From positions 29,377-93,376 of the forward strand of contig NW_005200169.1 in NCBI RefSeq assembly GCF_000372725.1: a DNA stretch of 64,000 nt, read 5' to 3'. Position numbers and translations under genes: made by a program. The notes under the pieces were generated by a model that ran no database searches, was not told the origin of the DNA, and worked only from the letters and a program-made list of their open reading frames with translations. The stretch's first letter is position 1, and each line of letters begins with the position of its first letter. This DNA comes from Emiliania huxleyi CCMP1516. Lineage: Eukaryota; Haptophyta; Isochrysidales; Noelaerhabdaceae. This document shows positions 53,378 to 63,090 of this stretch, in pieces.

Positions 53378-54640
53378 TCAGAGGCCGTGCAGTACATTCA
53401 CCGTCCTCTTCCCGAGCCTCTTCCTCTTTCCCGTCACCCGCTTGTCGCACAGGTCAAGGATGGTGACCTCCTCTCCGGTGTGCGCGTCGATGAACGAGAC
53501 GCGGTAGTAGCCGAAGGTATTGTCCCTCTTCTGCAGGACCTCCGTGTAGTGCATGCGCGTCTCCTTCGAGACGCTGTACCCCGTGATCCCCGACAGCTCG
53601 GTCGCCGCCTTCTCGTCCTTCGGGAGGACGCCCTCGGGAGATGCCGCGGACGCCACGCGGGAATTCTGGTTGCCCTTTCCGCCGCGACGGATGCCCGCGC
53701 GCTGTGAGACGGCGGAGCGCAGCTGCGGCGGCACGCTCAGCTTCCCCATCACCGCCTCGCGCGGCTGGCCCGCCTCGACGGCGGCGGCGGCCTCCACCCA
53801 CTCCTCCTGCGTCTTGTCGCTCACGCCCGCCGCAGCGATCGCCGCCGCCGCAGCGCTCGCCGCCTTTGCCGACCAGCGGCTGCCCGCGAGCTTCGAGACG
53901 GCGGAGCGCAGCTGCAGCGGCACGCTCAGCTTCCCCATCACCGCCTCGCGCGGCTGGCCCGCCTCGACGGCGGCGGCGGCCTCCACCCACTCCTCCTGCG
54001 TCTTGTCGCTCACGCCCGCCGCAGCGATCGCCAGCTGCGGCGGCACGCTCAGCTTCCCCATCACCGCCTCGCGCGGCTGGCCCGCCGCCTCAGCGCGCGC
54101 CGCAGCCAGGTTGTCGAGACCCGCGACCTTCACGTAGACGCCGCTCACGGTGACGCTGACCTTGATCTTGGACGCCTGGTCGCCGGCGTTGCCATCTGAG
54201 TGAAGCTGCATCCCCGCCAGCACGATGTTCGTGACAACGTCGGTGGGCTCGGTGGCGGGTGGGAGGGGCGAGGAGGAGGAGGAGGCGGCGGCGGCGGGCG
54301 GCACGGCGGCGGCGGCAGGGTACGCGATGGGGTAGAGGTGGACGCGGAGAGTGCCAACCTTCAGGAGGAGGAGGCTGCGCAGCATCGGGCTGAAAAAGCG
54401 GCCGACGCTCGAGTCCTTGTGCGTCTTGTACGCCGGGGCTGAGCACACGTTGGGCGCGATGCCGGTGCGCACCCAGCCCGGCTCGTCGTCGGCCGCGAAC
54501 ATCACCGGCAGGTAGCCCAGGCTCTTGACAAAGTCGGAGACGGTCACGCCTGCCAGCTTCCAGCCCTGCAGCAACTCGACGTCCTGCAGCTCGTTGCGAA
54601 GCGCAGCGACACCGCTGAGGACCTCTCCGTCGCCGCCGAG
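53378..54640 (-). CDS. unrecognised protein with internal 40-residue repeats
   Basis: Open frame ending at 53378. The N-terminal part (LQDVELLQGWKLAGVTVSDF, GWVRTGIAPNVCSAPAYKTH, LLLLKVGTLRVHLYPIAYP) looks globular; then VVTNIVLAGMQLHSDGNA. The middle has AIAAAGVSDKTQEEWVEAAA twice and GQPREAVMGKLSVPPQL three times, so a unit was copied in frame. The C-terminus (NTFGYYRVSFIDAHTGEEVT, then a basic RVTGKRKRLGKRT) is unrepeated. No family recognised. The 5' end is not clear: no ATG precedes the conserved-looking part, and the open frame further upstream overlaps the RCC1 segment on the other strand, so a spliced first exon is likely. Confidence 0.5.
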   Translation of the reverse strand, partial: LGGDGEVLSGVAALRNELQDVELLQGWKLAGVTVSDFVKSLGYLPVMFAADDEPGWVRTGIAPNVCSAPAYKTHKDSSVGRFFSPMLRSLLLLKVGTLRVHLYPIAYPAAAAVPPAAAASSSSSPLPPATEPTDVVTNIVLAGMQLHSDGNAGDQASKIKVSVTVSGVYVKVAGLDNLAAARAEAAGQPREAVMGKLSVPPQLAIAAAGVSDKTQEEWVEAAAAVEAGQPREAVMGKLSVPLQLRSAVSKLAGSRWSAKAASAAAAAIAAAGVSDKTQEEWVEAAAAVEAGQPREAVMGKLSVPPQLRSAVSQRAGIRRGGKGNQNSRVASAASPEGVLPKDEKAATELSGITGYSVSKETRMHYTEVLQKRDNTFGYYRVSFIDAHTGEEVTILDLCDKRVTGKRKRLGKRTVNVLHGL

Positions 54641-54836
54641 CCGCCCGAGGAAGATCGAGGCCTTGGCTGGCCAGCGCGTCGTCGCCTTGTTGGCTGGAGA
54701 CCAAAACAGCCTCGCCCTCGACGCCGACGGCGTTGTCTTTACTTGGGGCGCTGGCGGACTTGGCTGCTTAGGCCACGGAGAGGACCTGTCGCACCAGCTG
54801 TTGCCCAAGAAGATTGAGGCGTGGTCGCGGGAATGA
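54640..54836 (+). CDS. RCC1-repeat fragment
   Basis: Reads ALAGQRVVALLAGDQNSLAL then DADGVVFTWGAGGLGCLGHG and PKKIEAW, about 1.3 RCC1 blades (the SLAL..DG.VF.WG.G..G.LG pattern is diagnostic). It ends at a stop at 54834-54836. Nothing else of an RCC1 propeller is visible on either side, so it is an isolated exon, a remnant or a captured fragment. Confidence 0.55.
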
Positions 54837-55106
54837 GAGGGGGGGCGTCACCCACGAAAAGAAATTCCCCGCGGGCCCTGTTTTGGGTTGCCTGTTTTGT
54901 TTCTTTATACCGGCTGTCGCTCGGCGGCTCCCATGGCGTGCTACCTCTCGGTCCTGCGCCTATGAGAGAAAGATAGATGTGATGGGAGAGGAAGAGCTTA
55001 CCTCTTGTCCCTGGTAGAGAGAGTTCTTTTTGTTGAATTCTATTCTTGATGGCCCCACGCAGAGCAGGTGAGTGGTGATTTGAGCCCCGTTTTCCGTCCA
55101 TAAACC

Positions 55107-56012
55107 ATGTCGACCCTGTCCGACCTCCGCCGAGAATACGCGACCTTCAAAGCGGAGCAAAAGGCCGCTGCCGCCGCAGCGCAAACGGCCGCTGCCGCCG
55201 CAGCACAAGCGGAGCAGCAGGCAGCCGCCGCCGCAGCAGAGGCTGCGAAGGAGTGGGAGGAGATGCTTGAGGATCTCGATCTCATCGAGCGAGCCATAGC
55301 TGACATTCGATCCCTTCACGTTCAGCAGCGCTGGGAGTGGGAGCGCTATCTCCTCATCATATATCGTCAGGCCATCGAACTGCCAGTTCTCGCGGTGATG
55401 TCCCCGGAGGAGCTGCTCGCAAACCCCGCGCGTGCGTGGCAGTGGACACGCTTTATGGAGCCAGGCGCTTTAAGGAGTCAGGCGGAGGCAGCTCTAGCGA
55501 CGCCGCCCCCAGGCGGAGCATCGGCGGCAGCAGCAGTGAGTAGCGTCATGCCGGCGCCGACCTCCACGCTGCCACTTACGCTGCCGGGCCCAGAGCACCC
55601 GGGGCCCGAACCGCGCGTCGCATCTCCGCCATCTCCACGCAGGCCCGTCGCGAGACGCGCAACTCGCAAGGCGCTAACGCAAGGCCGCAAGAGGCCGGGG
55701 CAGCAGCTCGAGGCGGAGCCGAAGCATCGACACGCCGAGCAGCGGCACCTGGCGCCGACGAGCGCCGCCGCCTCTGTCTCCGCCGCCGCCTCTGTCTCCG
55801 CCGCCGCCTCTGTCTCCGCCGCCGCCGCCACCCATCCCGCCGCCGACACCTTCTTCGCCGAGATCGCGCGCTCTCTCAGCCCCGTCGCTGTCGTCAACGA
55901 CCTGCCGCAGCTCGAGGGGACGGAGTACAACCCCGCGCGACCCCTCGACCCAGGGGAAGGGCCGCTGGACAGCGCGTCAGATGCCGACATGGAATGGCCA
56001 CTCTCGATCTGA
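55107..56012 (+). CDS. unrecognised coiled-coil, alanine-rich protein
   Basis: A 301-residue single-exon frame with a good start context (AAACCATGTCG). Residues 1-60 form an Ala/Gln/Glu coiled coil (FKAEQKAAAAAAQTAAAAAA); residues 60-125 look globular (QQRWEWERYLLIIYRQAIEL); the rest is Pro/Ser/Ala-rich with a three-fold SAAASVSA repeat and an acidic end. The 5' leader is less GC-rich than most genes here. No family recognised; a structural or multicopy lineage-specific gene is possible. Confidence 0.5.
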   Translation: MSTLSDLRREYATFKAEQKAAAAAAQTAAAAAAQAEQQAAAAAAEAAKEWEEMLEDLDLIERAIADIRSLHVQQRWEWERYLLIIYRQAIELPVLAVMSPEELLANPARAWQWTRFMEPGALRSQAEAALATPPPGGASAAAAVSSVMPAPTSTLPLTLPGPEHPGPEPRVASPPSPRRPVARRATRKALTQGRKRPGQQLEAEPKHRHAEQRHLAPTSAAASVSAAASVSAAASVSAAAATHPAADTFFAEIARSLSPVAVVNDLPQLEGTEYNPARPLDPGEGPLDSASDADMEWPLSI

Positions 56013-56497
56013 CCTCGGAAACATTAATCATAATCCTCGTCAGACAGAGAGAGATATTCTTGAGAGAATGACAGAGCGAGTATTGTTGTTACATTGGAGT
56101 CGTGTGAAGTAGGCGGGCGGAAGGAAGCGAGTTGTGTAGTAGATATACAAAAGGGAGGGAACACTGCGACACCAGCGGGCAAACAAGAAACTCGCGAAGC
56201 TCGTGTGAACTAGCCGGGGCAGTCGGAGAAGGGGCAACTCCGTGCACTGACGGTCGGCCGCCAGAAAACACGCCTGCGTGGATCGCGTCACACCAATCCT
56301 CGCTACCCAACGCGGCCAAAGGAAGGGAACCTCGAGAAAGAAGAAACTCAGCGCGCGGCGCTGACCAGCTCGCTCCCGCTGCGTGCCTATCTCGCGTCGG
56401 AGCACGTAAAGGCGCACCGTGCAAATCGCGCACCGCCACTATTGCACCGAGCCTCGCGAGGCGCCAAGGAAAGCACGTGCATTATTGCACCACCACC
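56013..56497. other. intergenic, no gene seen
   Basis: Lower-GC sequence with GAGAGA-type runs at 56040-56080. It must contain the promoter of the downstream permease. Confidence 0.4.
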
Positions 56498-58642
56498 ATG
56501 CGCCGCACACCGAATCGTGATGCGTCGCCGCCGGGAGAGCATCTGCCGCTTGTGCATGGCAGCAGCGCCAAGCCTGCCGTGGCGCGAGAGTCGCTCTGGT
56601 ACCACTCGTCGTTCCTCATCATGGCCGAGGCGATGGGAATGGGCGTGCTCGGCATCCCGCACGCCACCGCCCAGATCGGGTGGGTGTGGGTGGGCGGCAC
56701 TACTCCTAGACACCTCCGCTCTCCTCGCCCGCCACGCTTGCCCGGCTTCAACCAGAGGCCCACCACGACGCCGCCTCCGAGATGGCCAGTCGGTAGCACG
56801 TCCACGCCCACTCACGCCCACGACACGCCCACGACATGTCCACGGCACGGTACTCTGCAGGGTCTCACTGCGTGCGTCGCTTTTGGACTCGTCTCGACTT
56901 ACTCGTCGCTGCTGCTCGGGCGGGTGAAGAACGACGCCTTCGCACAGGCGGACTCGGCTCACCTCGGCTCACCTCGCTGACGCTGATCTCGGCTGACCTC
57001 GCTGACGCTGATCTCGGCTGATCTCGGCTGATCTCGGCTGATCTCCGCGCCTCTGACCAGGCCGAGAGCTACGCTGACGTCGCCCTCGCCGCCTTTGGGC
57101 CAGCCGCCGCCCGCCTCACGCGAGCTTCGGTGCTGCTCACTTGGCAAGCCCCTCCACCCGCTGTCCTTCCGCTAGAAGGGAGCACTGTCTCACCCCTCCG
57201 AGTCGGACGGCGGCAGGCAGTCGATCCTCCCCTTCTTCCTGCTCGCGTGCGCCGAGTCGGCGCGCACCTTCGCCCCGTGGGCGCTTCTCGACACGCCCAC
57301 CTGGCCGCGCCTCGGAACCTTCTCGGAACCGTCGTGGACCCGGCTCGCACCAGCCTTCTCGGGCACTCCTCTAGGCTGCTCCTCGTGGCTCTGCTTCTGC
57401 TGCCTCCTCTCCAGCTGCGCACACTGCACCAGGTCACATCGCCCTCCGTCGCATCGAGCACTCTCGGGCACATCTCGGGCACATCTCGGCGCATCTCGGC
57501 GCATCTCATTCGGGTGGGCTGCGCCAGGTCGTAGGACTCTCCTTCGCTGGAGCTTTCCAGGAACCTTCGAGGAGCCTTCCAGGAGCCCCCGTAGGTTGCA
57601 TGGCTCTCTTTCGCCTCCTCCGTCGCCATCGTCGCCGCCATATCCGCCATCATGGCCGCCCTCCTCCTCCAAGCCCGCGACGACGCCGCCCCCGCCTCGC
57701 CCCCCTCCGCCGGCGCCGTGATGAGCCGAGAGGAGCCGAGAGGAGCCGAGATGAGCCGAGAGGAGCCGAGAGCACAGCGTGTGGCTGATTATTAGCTAAT
57801 TAACTAGTTAATTAATTAATCTCGCTGCGAGCAGGCGGGCGGAGGCACAGCGTGTGGCTCCCCTCGGGCGCCGCCTCCCTCGACTCGTTCGGCGCGGTCT
57901 CCGCGTTCGTGTTCGCGTACCAGTGCCACTCGGTGCTCCTCGAGATCATGCGCGAGATGCGCGAGCCGCGCTCTTTCCCCGCCGCGGCGCGTGCTGCGTA
58001 CGGCGTCATGGGCCTCGTCTACACGTGCACCTGCGTGCTCGCCTACGGGGCGTACGGCAGCGAGGTGGCCGGCTTCCTGCCCGAGTCGATGCCACCGGGG
58101 CACGCCAAGCGCCTGGTCGGCCTCGCTGCTCTCTCCTCCGCTCCCGGGACACCGCCGAGCCTGAGTCGACCCGATGCCGAGGTCAGGTCGGCCTGCTGCT
58201 CGCCCTACACACTGCCGTCGCCTACATGGTCGCCGCGCAGCCGCTGCACCGCTCCATCCACGCCTCGCTGCTCGCCGAGCCGGGGGGCGGGGCCCGCGCC
58301 GCCCTCTGCTGGCTCTGTGTCTCGAGCGGCGTGCTGCTCCTCAGCATCGTCCTCGCGACAGCGGTCCCGTTCTTCTCCGACCTCCAGTCCCTGCTCGGAT
58401 CGCTCGCCGGCGCGCCGATGATGTTTGGCTTCCCCGCGCTCTTCTACCTCCGCGCCTGCCGCGCGCACGGCTTGGCGCTCTCCTGGTTCGACGCGGCGGC
58501 GTGCCACTTCCTGCTCTACCTGCTCACGCCGACCCTCGTCGTGCTTGGCACGCTCAGCTCGATGCGCTCCATCGCGCACAGCTGGGAGGTGGCGCTCGCC
58601 GCAGACGCCGCGGCGCAAGCCCAGCCGGCTTACTTGAGGTAG
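56498..58642 (+). CDS. AAAP-family amino-acid permease
   Basis: Amino acid/auxin permease family, proton-coupled. The start at 56498 (CACCACCATG) leads to SLWYHSSFLIMAEAMGMGVL and GIPHATAQIGW, the typical first span. Then GLTACVAFGLVSTYSSLLLG, AESYADVALAAFGPAAARLT (the SYADI..AFG motif), VAWLSFASSVAIVAAISAIM, SLDSFGAVSAFVFAYQCHSV and late FFSDLQSLLGSLAGAPMMFG then FPALFYLRAC. Exons supported: 56498-56683, 56861-56947, from 57061, about 57177-57310, 57594-57720, about 57848-58115, 58187-58642; inner junctions are approximate. Introns contain CTCGGCTGAT and GAGCCGAGAG arrays. The last intron starts GTCGGCCTCGCTGCTC and the next exon GTCGGCCTGCTGCTC. Confidence 0.75.
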
Positions 58643-58929
58643 AACGAAAAACATGTTTCGGCTTCGCCCGTCGTTACTCGTTAGTCGTCCTCCCGATGGG
58701 GGACTAGCACTAGCCGTCTTCCACATGGTCCCTCGGGTCCCTGCTGCTCCTAATCTCGTCGTACATCCTCCTGCTGATCTCCGCAACATCCTGCTCCCTC
58801 CCTCTTCTCGCCCTGCGCGTCTGCTCCGCCTCCCCGTCGTCCGCCCTGCGTCGTCTGGTGACGGGTCCTCCATAGTCAGTTGAGGTCGCCGCCCTCCTCG
58901 TGCCTCTTCCCAACGTTTCCTCGGCGGCC
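58643..58929. other. 3' region of the permease gene
   Basis: Pyrimidine-rich non-coding sequence; no gene seen. Confidence 0.35.
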
Positions 58930-60083
58930 GATGCCGTCTTCTCCGACTCCGCCGTCCCCGCGTCTGCCCTCGCATCTCTTCAACACCTACATAGCTCGTT
59001 AACCGTCTGCCACGCCACGGCGGTGTGGAGGACGACAGACAAGCGCTGCATCTGCAACCCGTGCCAGTTCTTGGTGGTCCATGTGACCTCATCGAGGTGC
59101 TGAGCGTGCGAAAGTTTGTTACTCAGCTGGTCCGCCGCCTGCCGAAGAATTTTGCGGACGCCGTCCCCGAAGCCGCCGAACGTCTCGAAGTCGAGCAAAC
59201 GCAGGTCGCAATTCTTCTCCCGCGCGAACCGGTAGTCGCCCTTCTCGTAGGGGGCCGTCACAGGTGCCGCCCCCGCCTCCGCCTCCCCCTCACTCTCCCC
59301 CTCCTCCTCTTCCGCCGCCGCCGCCTCCGCCTCTGCATCCTCCGCCTCCCTCCCCCTCCCCCTCTCCCTTTTCGTTTTTTCTTTTCTTTTTTTTTTTTCC
59401 TCTCTGTCTTCTTTTTTCTCTTTTTTTCTTTTCCGTTCTGTTTCCTTTTCCTCCGTCCTCCTTTCCTTTTTTTTTTTTCTCCTTCNNNNNNNNNNNNNNN
59501 NNNNNNNNNNNNNNNNNNNNNNNNNNNNNNNNNNNNNNNNNNNNNNNNNNNNNNNNNNNNNNNNNNNNNNNNNNNNNNNNNNNNNTTTTCCCAAGGTTTC
59601 CTGGGCGGCGGATGCCGTTTTTTCGGATTCCGCGGTCCCGGGGTTTGCCCTCGAATTTTTTAAACACCTAAAAAGCTGGTTAACCGTTTGCCACGCCAGG
59701 GGGGTGGGGAGGAGGAAAGACAAGGGTGGCATTTGCAACCCGTGCCAGTTTTGGGGGGTCCATGGGCCCTCATCGAGGTGCTGAGCGTGGGAAAGTTTGT
59801 TATTCAGCGGGTCCCCCCCCTCCCGAAGAATTTTGGGGACCCCGTCCCCGAAGCCCCCGAACGTTTGGAAGTGGAGCAAACGCAGGTCGCAATTTTTTTC
59901 CCGCGGGAACCGGTAGTCGCCCTTTTGGTAGGGGGCCGTCAAAGGGGCCGCCCCCGCTTCCGCTTCCCCCTCATTTTCCCCCTCTTCTTTTTCGGCGGCG
60001 GCGGCTTCGGCTTTTGAATCTTCGGCTTCCTTCCCCCCCCCCCCCCCCCCCTCCGGCCGCGGCCATGCAGCATGCCCTAACAC
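58930..60083 (-). other. assembly gap with the same locus on both sides; multicopy ORF fragment
   Basis: A run of N at 59486-59585 separates two versions of one sequence: 58980-59330 and 59650-60030 align base for base (for example AACCCGTGCCAGTT and TCATCGAGGTGCTGAGCGTG in both). The second copy differs by many substitutions to T and G, as in poor read ends. On the minus strand both encode GDYRF.REKNCDLRLL, then FETFGGFGDGV and LDEVTWTTKNWHGLQM. The single real locus probably carries a repeat-family ORF continuing into 60083-60520. Confidence 0.6.
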
Positions 60084-60520
60084 TAAGGCGAGCAGCGCCC
60101 GCTCGGTGTTGCCGAAGGCGACAAAAGCCCCCTTCCAGCCGAGCCGGTCGCCACCGCCAGCGAGCTCGTAAGTTTCAAGTCGCCAACGAGGCGCACATGC
60201 CCTTTGCCGATGTTCGCCGCCGCCACGTCAGGTTGTTTTGGGTTACTGTAACTGAGGTGTGCAGTCGGCTCCATCTCGATGAGCATGCCCCACGCCGAGC
60301 GAAGGGTCTTGACGAGTCGTTTGAGCAGGTATTTGTGTCGTGTTGCGTGCTTCGCACGCGGGTTGACCATTGCGGCATCGCCGAGTTCTTCGTGCGGCTT
60401 GCCGTTTGGCGCCTTCTTGCCCGCCTCCACCGCCTGGCAGGCAACATCGAGCGGGAGGCCGAGGCGGCGCTGAACTGTAATGCGCATCGCCCACGTCTCC
60501 ATCTTCATATCATCCCGCAT
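60083..60520 (-). CDS. mobile-element-like multicopy ORF, family unclear
   Basis: Reads MRDDMKMETWAMRITVQRRL then VNPRAKHATRHKYLLKRLVK, MLIEMEPTAHLSYSNPKQPD and KGHVRLVGDLKL. It has protein-like composition unlike the shadow frames and a basic, conserved look. I cannot assign a transposon class. It is followed on the same strand by the duplicated ORF fragment next to the gap, so both may be one element. The reading ends at a C-homopolymer (60036-60050), which may be a sequencing problem. Confidence 0.4.
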   Translation of the reverse strand: MRDDMKMETWAMRITVQRRLGLPLDVACQAVEAGKKAPNGKPHEELGDAAMVNPRAKHATRHKYLLKRLVKTLRSAWGMLIEMEPTAHLSYSNPKQPDVAAANIGKGHVRLVGDLKLTSSLAVATGSAGRGLLSPSATPSGRCSP

Positions 60521-62108
60521 GGGGATCGCTGTACAAAGAATTTAAACAAAACAACTCTCTCTCACAGTACAAAGAATTGTACTCGAGTACCCCATGTATC
60601 GTAGTTTTTGTTAGTATCATTTTTCTTGAGTTTTGGTCCTCCGAGATTTTTGGTGACTGCCGCAGTATTTGGTGTTGGCAAAAACGGGCTTCGTCGCCGA
60701 TCTCGCCGACGCCGCTCGCCGCTCGCCGCCGCCCTGCCTTGCCCTGCCCTGCCCTCGCACAAACAATGAAACAAACCAACACAGACACACACACAAACAG
60801 ACACACACACACACAATACCTTGCCCCCGTGCCCTCCCGCCCCACGCCCCGCGCCCTCCCGCCCCACGCCCTGCGCCTCACGCCGCGCGTCCCACGCACG
60901 CCCCGCCCCCCGCGCCCCCACGCCCCTCACCTCGCGCCTCACGCCTCCCTCCCACCCTCTCAGGCATTTCTCCTCCCTGCTGCTCGCCGACTCCTCCTCC
61001 CCCCGCACGACCGACGACTACCCGTCCTTCAGCGACTCCTCCCTCTTCGGCGCCAACGCCCACTACCCGTTCGGCCCGGTGAGGGGCAGGAGCGGAGCCA
61101 TTCCAACGGCTGGGAAAATTTCTGAACGGCCGTGCATGCGCCTGCATGCCGGACAACTAAGAAGGTCCCTCGCTCCTGCTCCTCTCTCGGAAGACGTGCG
61201 CCGGCCTGGGGGATTCGCTTGCGATCCCGCTCCAGCCAGAGGCCGCGTGAGGCGTGTGGGACGGTGCACGCTGGGGCTTGGCCCCAAGTGCGCTGGCCTC
61301 GCGTCTCGGAGGGGAGGGCGGCTCGTAACTGAGGTTCGCCGTCAGAGACAGTCGTCCTCGCTCCCCTCCTCGGCCATTCCAACGGCCAGGCCGCTCGCTT
61401 AAGGCTGATTGGCTAGACGAGCGGTCTACCTCCAATGGGGCTGTCTGGGAACGCGTGGAACCTGCCCGCCTCGGTGGGAGGTGGTTTGGCGCCGACGGAC
61501 CGCCCTCTCCACCACCCTCGCCCAGGGATCTACAATGCTGTCTCAAGGTCCGACCTGTGGGCTCCGGCCTGCGCTCGGCACCGGGCACCGCCTCGGTATA
61601 CTCCGAGGACGTCCGCCGCAATTCGGACAATGCTCTTTCCCACGCCCGCCACATGACGCCCACCGCCGCCGCGTCGGTCGGCGCGCGCCGACGCCGACCA
61701 TCACCACCGACCGACGGCTCGCACGGCCGTGCGGTGAGCAAAAATTTGGGTCGCTGCGCGCCTGCCGGCGGGAACGCGTGGAACCTGCCCACCTCGGTGG
61801 GAGGTGGTTTGGCGCCGACGGACCGCCCTCTCCACCACCCTCGCAGTCGCCCAGGGATCTACAACGCTGTCTTAAGGTCCGACCTGTGGGCTCTGCCTGC
61901 GCTCGGCACCGGGCACCGCCTCGGTATACAAAATGCGCCTGCGGGCGGACCCTCACAGATCACAGATCACACACACAAAGTGGTGGGGCAAGGGGGGGTG
62001 ACCCTCGCATCTCCACGCCATTACAGCTCAGTATCTAGAATATCTGCTATCGCCCGTGTTTTTTTCTTTTCACTTTTCTGCGGATCCCAATTTCTTTGTT
62101 TCCGCACG
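60521..62108. other. repeat-rich intergenic region
   Basis: No gene supported. ACACACACA runs at 60780-60815, CCCCGCGCCC-type minisatellite at 60840-60950, and a large direct duplication: 61448-61604 and 61771-61929 are near-identical (GGAACGCGTGGAACCTGCCC to CACCGCCTCGGTATAC). Open frames crossing it are not credible. Confidence 0.55.
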
Positions 62109-63047
62109 ATGGTGGTGCCCGCGTCGACGCCTTCTGCGCCGCCAAGCAACGCCGCGCCGCCTCCCGGGTCCGAGACTCTGGAGGTGGGTGGCTGGCAGGT
62201 CGTCGTCACCGACGGGCACGCGGTGCTGCCCGAAGGCATGACGCACCTGCCGGACGGGGCGTTCTTAAACCGCATCTCTCTCGTCTCGGTCGCCTTCCCG
62301 CGCAGCCTCGTCTCCATCGGCGAAGGCGCCTTCGCCTTCTGCTCCTCGCTCGTCTCTATCGACCTCCCTGCCAGCCTTACCTCCATCGGCGACAGCGCCT
62401 TCCAAGATTGCTCCGCCCTCACCACCGCCGCCTTCCCCGCCGGCCTCACCTCCATCGGCAGCCACGCCTTCGCCAGCTGCTCCGCCCTCTCCTCCGTCAC
62501 CCTCCCCGCCGGCCTCACCTCCATCGGCAACCTCGCCTTCCACGGCTGCTCCGCCCTCGCCTCCGTCACCTTCCCCGCCGGCCTCACCTCCATCCGCATG
62601 CACGCCTTCTGGGGCTGCTCCGCCCTGGTCTCCGTTAACTTCCCTGCCAGCCTCACCTCCATTAGCGATCACGCCTTCTTCCGCTGCTCCTCGCTCGCCC
62701 ATGTCACCTTCCCCGCCGGCCTCACCTCCATCGGCATCTACGCCTTCAACGGCTGCCCCTCCCTCGCCCGCGTCACCGTGCCAGACACCGCCACGATCGG
62801 CGACGAGGCTTTCGATTCTGAGACCACCGTCCTCCGCCTCCGGCCCGCAAGCATGCGCGACCTGCAGCGCTGGTACGAGGCGGTGGACGGGGCTCTGGCC
62901 TACAAGCGCTGCCGCCCCCTCCTCTACGGCTGGCTAGAGCGGGCCCAGACCAGGCTCGGCTCTTACGGCCCGGACGGCGCGGCGCGCCAGCGCGACCGCG
63001 AGGAGTTCGAGGGCGACTTTGCGCACCTCGCGCTCCATGCAGACTGA
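62109..63047 (+). CDS. BspA-type leucine-rich repeat protein (LRR_5)
   Basis: A 312-residue single-exon protein. After a Pro/Ala start and VGGWQVVVTDGHAVLPEGMT come seven to eight 23-residue repeats of the form LxSVxFPAGLTSIGxxAFxG followed by CSA, the BspA/LRR_5 consensus. A unique C-terminal helical part follows (RPASMRDLQRWYEAVDGALA, EEFEGDFAHLAL). The repeats are very similar at DNA level (CGGCCTCACCTCCATCGGCA), so copy number is probably still changing. BspA repeats mediate binding in surface proteins of bacteria and protists; no signal peptide or anchor is evident here, so an intracellular role is possible. Confidence 0.82.
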   Translation: MVVPASTPSAPPSNAAPPPGSETLEVGGWQVVVTDGHAVLPEGMTHLPDGAFLNRISLVSVAFPRSLVSIGEGAFAFCSSLVSIDLPASLTSIGDSAFQDCSALTTAAFPAGLTSIGSHAFASCSALSSVTLPAGLTSIGNLAFHGCSALASVTFPAGLTSIRMHAFWGCSALVSVNFPASLTSISDHAFFRCSSLAHVTFPAGLTSIGIYAFNGCPSLARVTVPDTATIGDEAFDSETTVLRLRPASMRDLQRWYEAVDGALAYKRCRPLLYGWLERAQTRLGSYGPDGAARQRDREEFEGDFAHLALHAD

Positions 63048-63090
63048 CCCAGGCGTGTGAGCGGTGACGATTGAAATCGCTGTGACTTCG

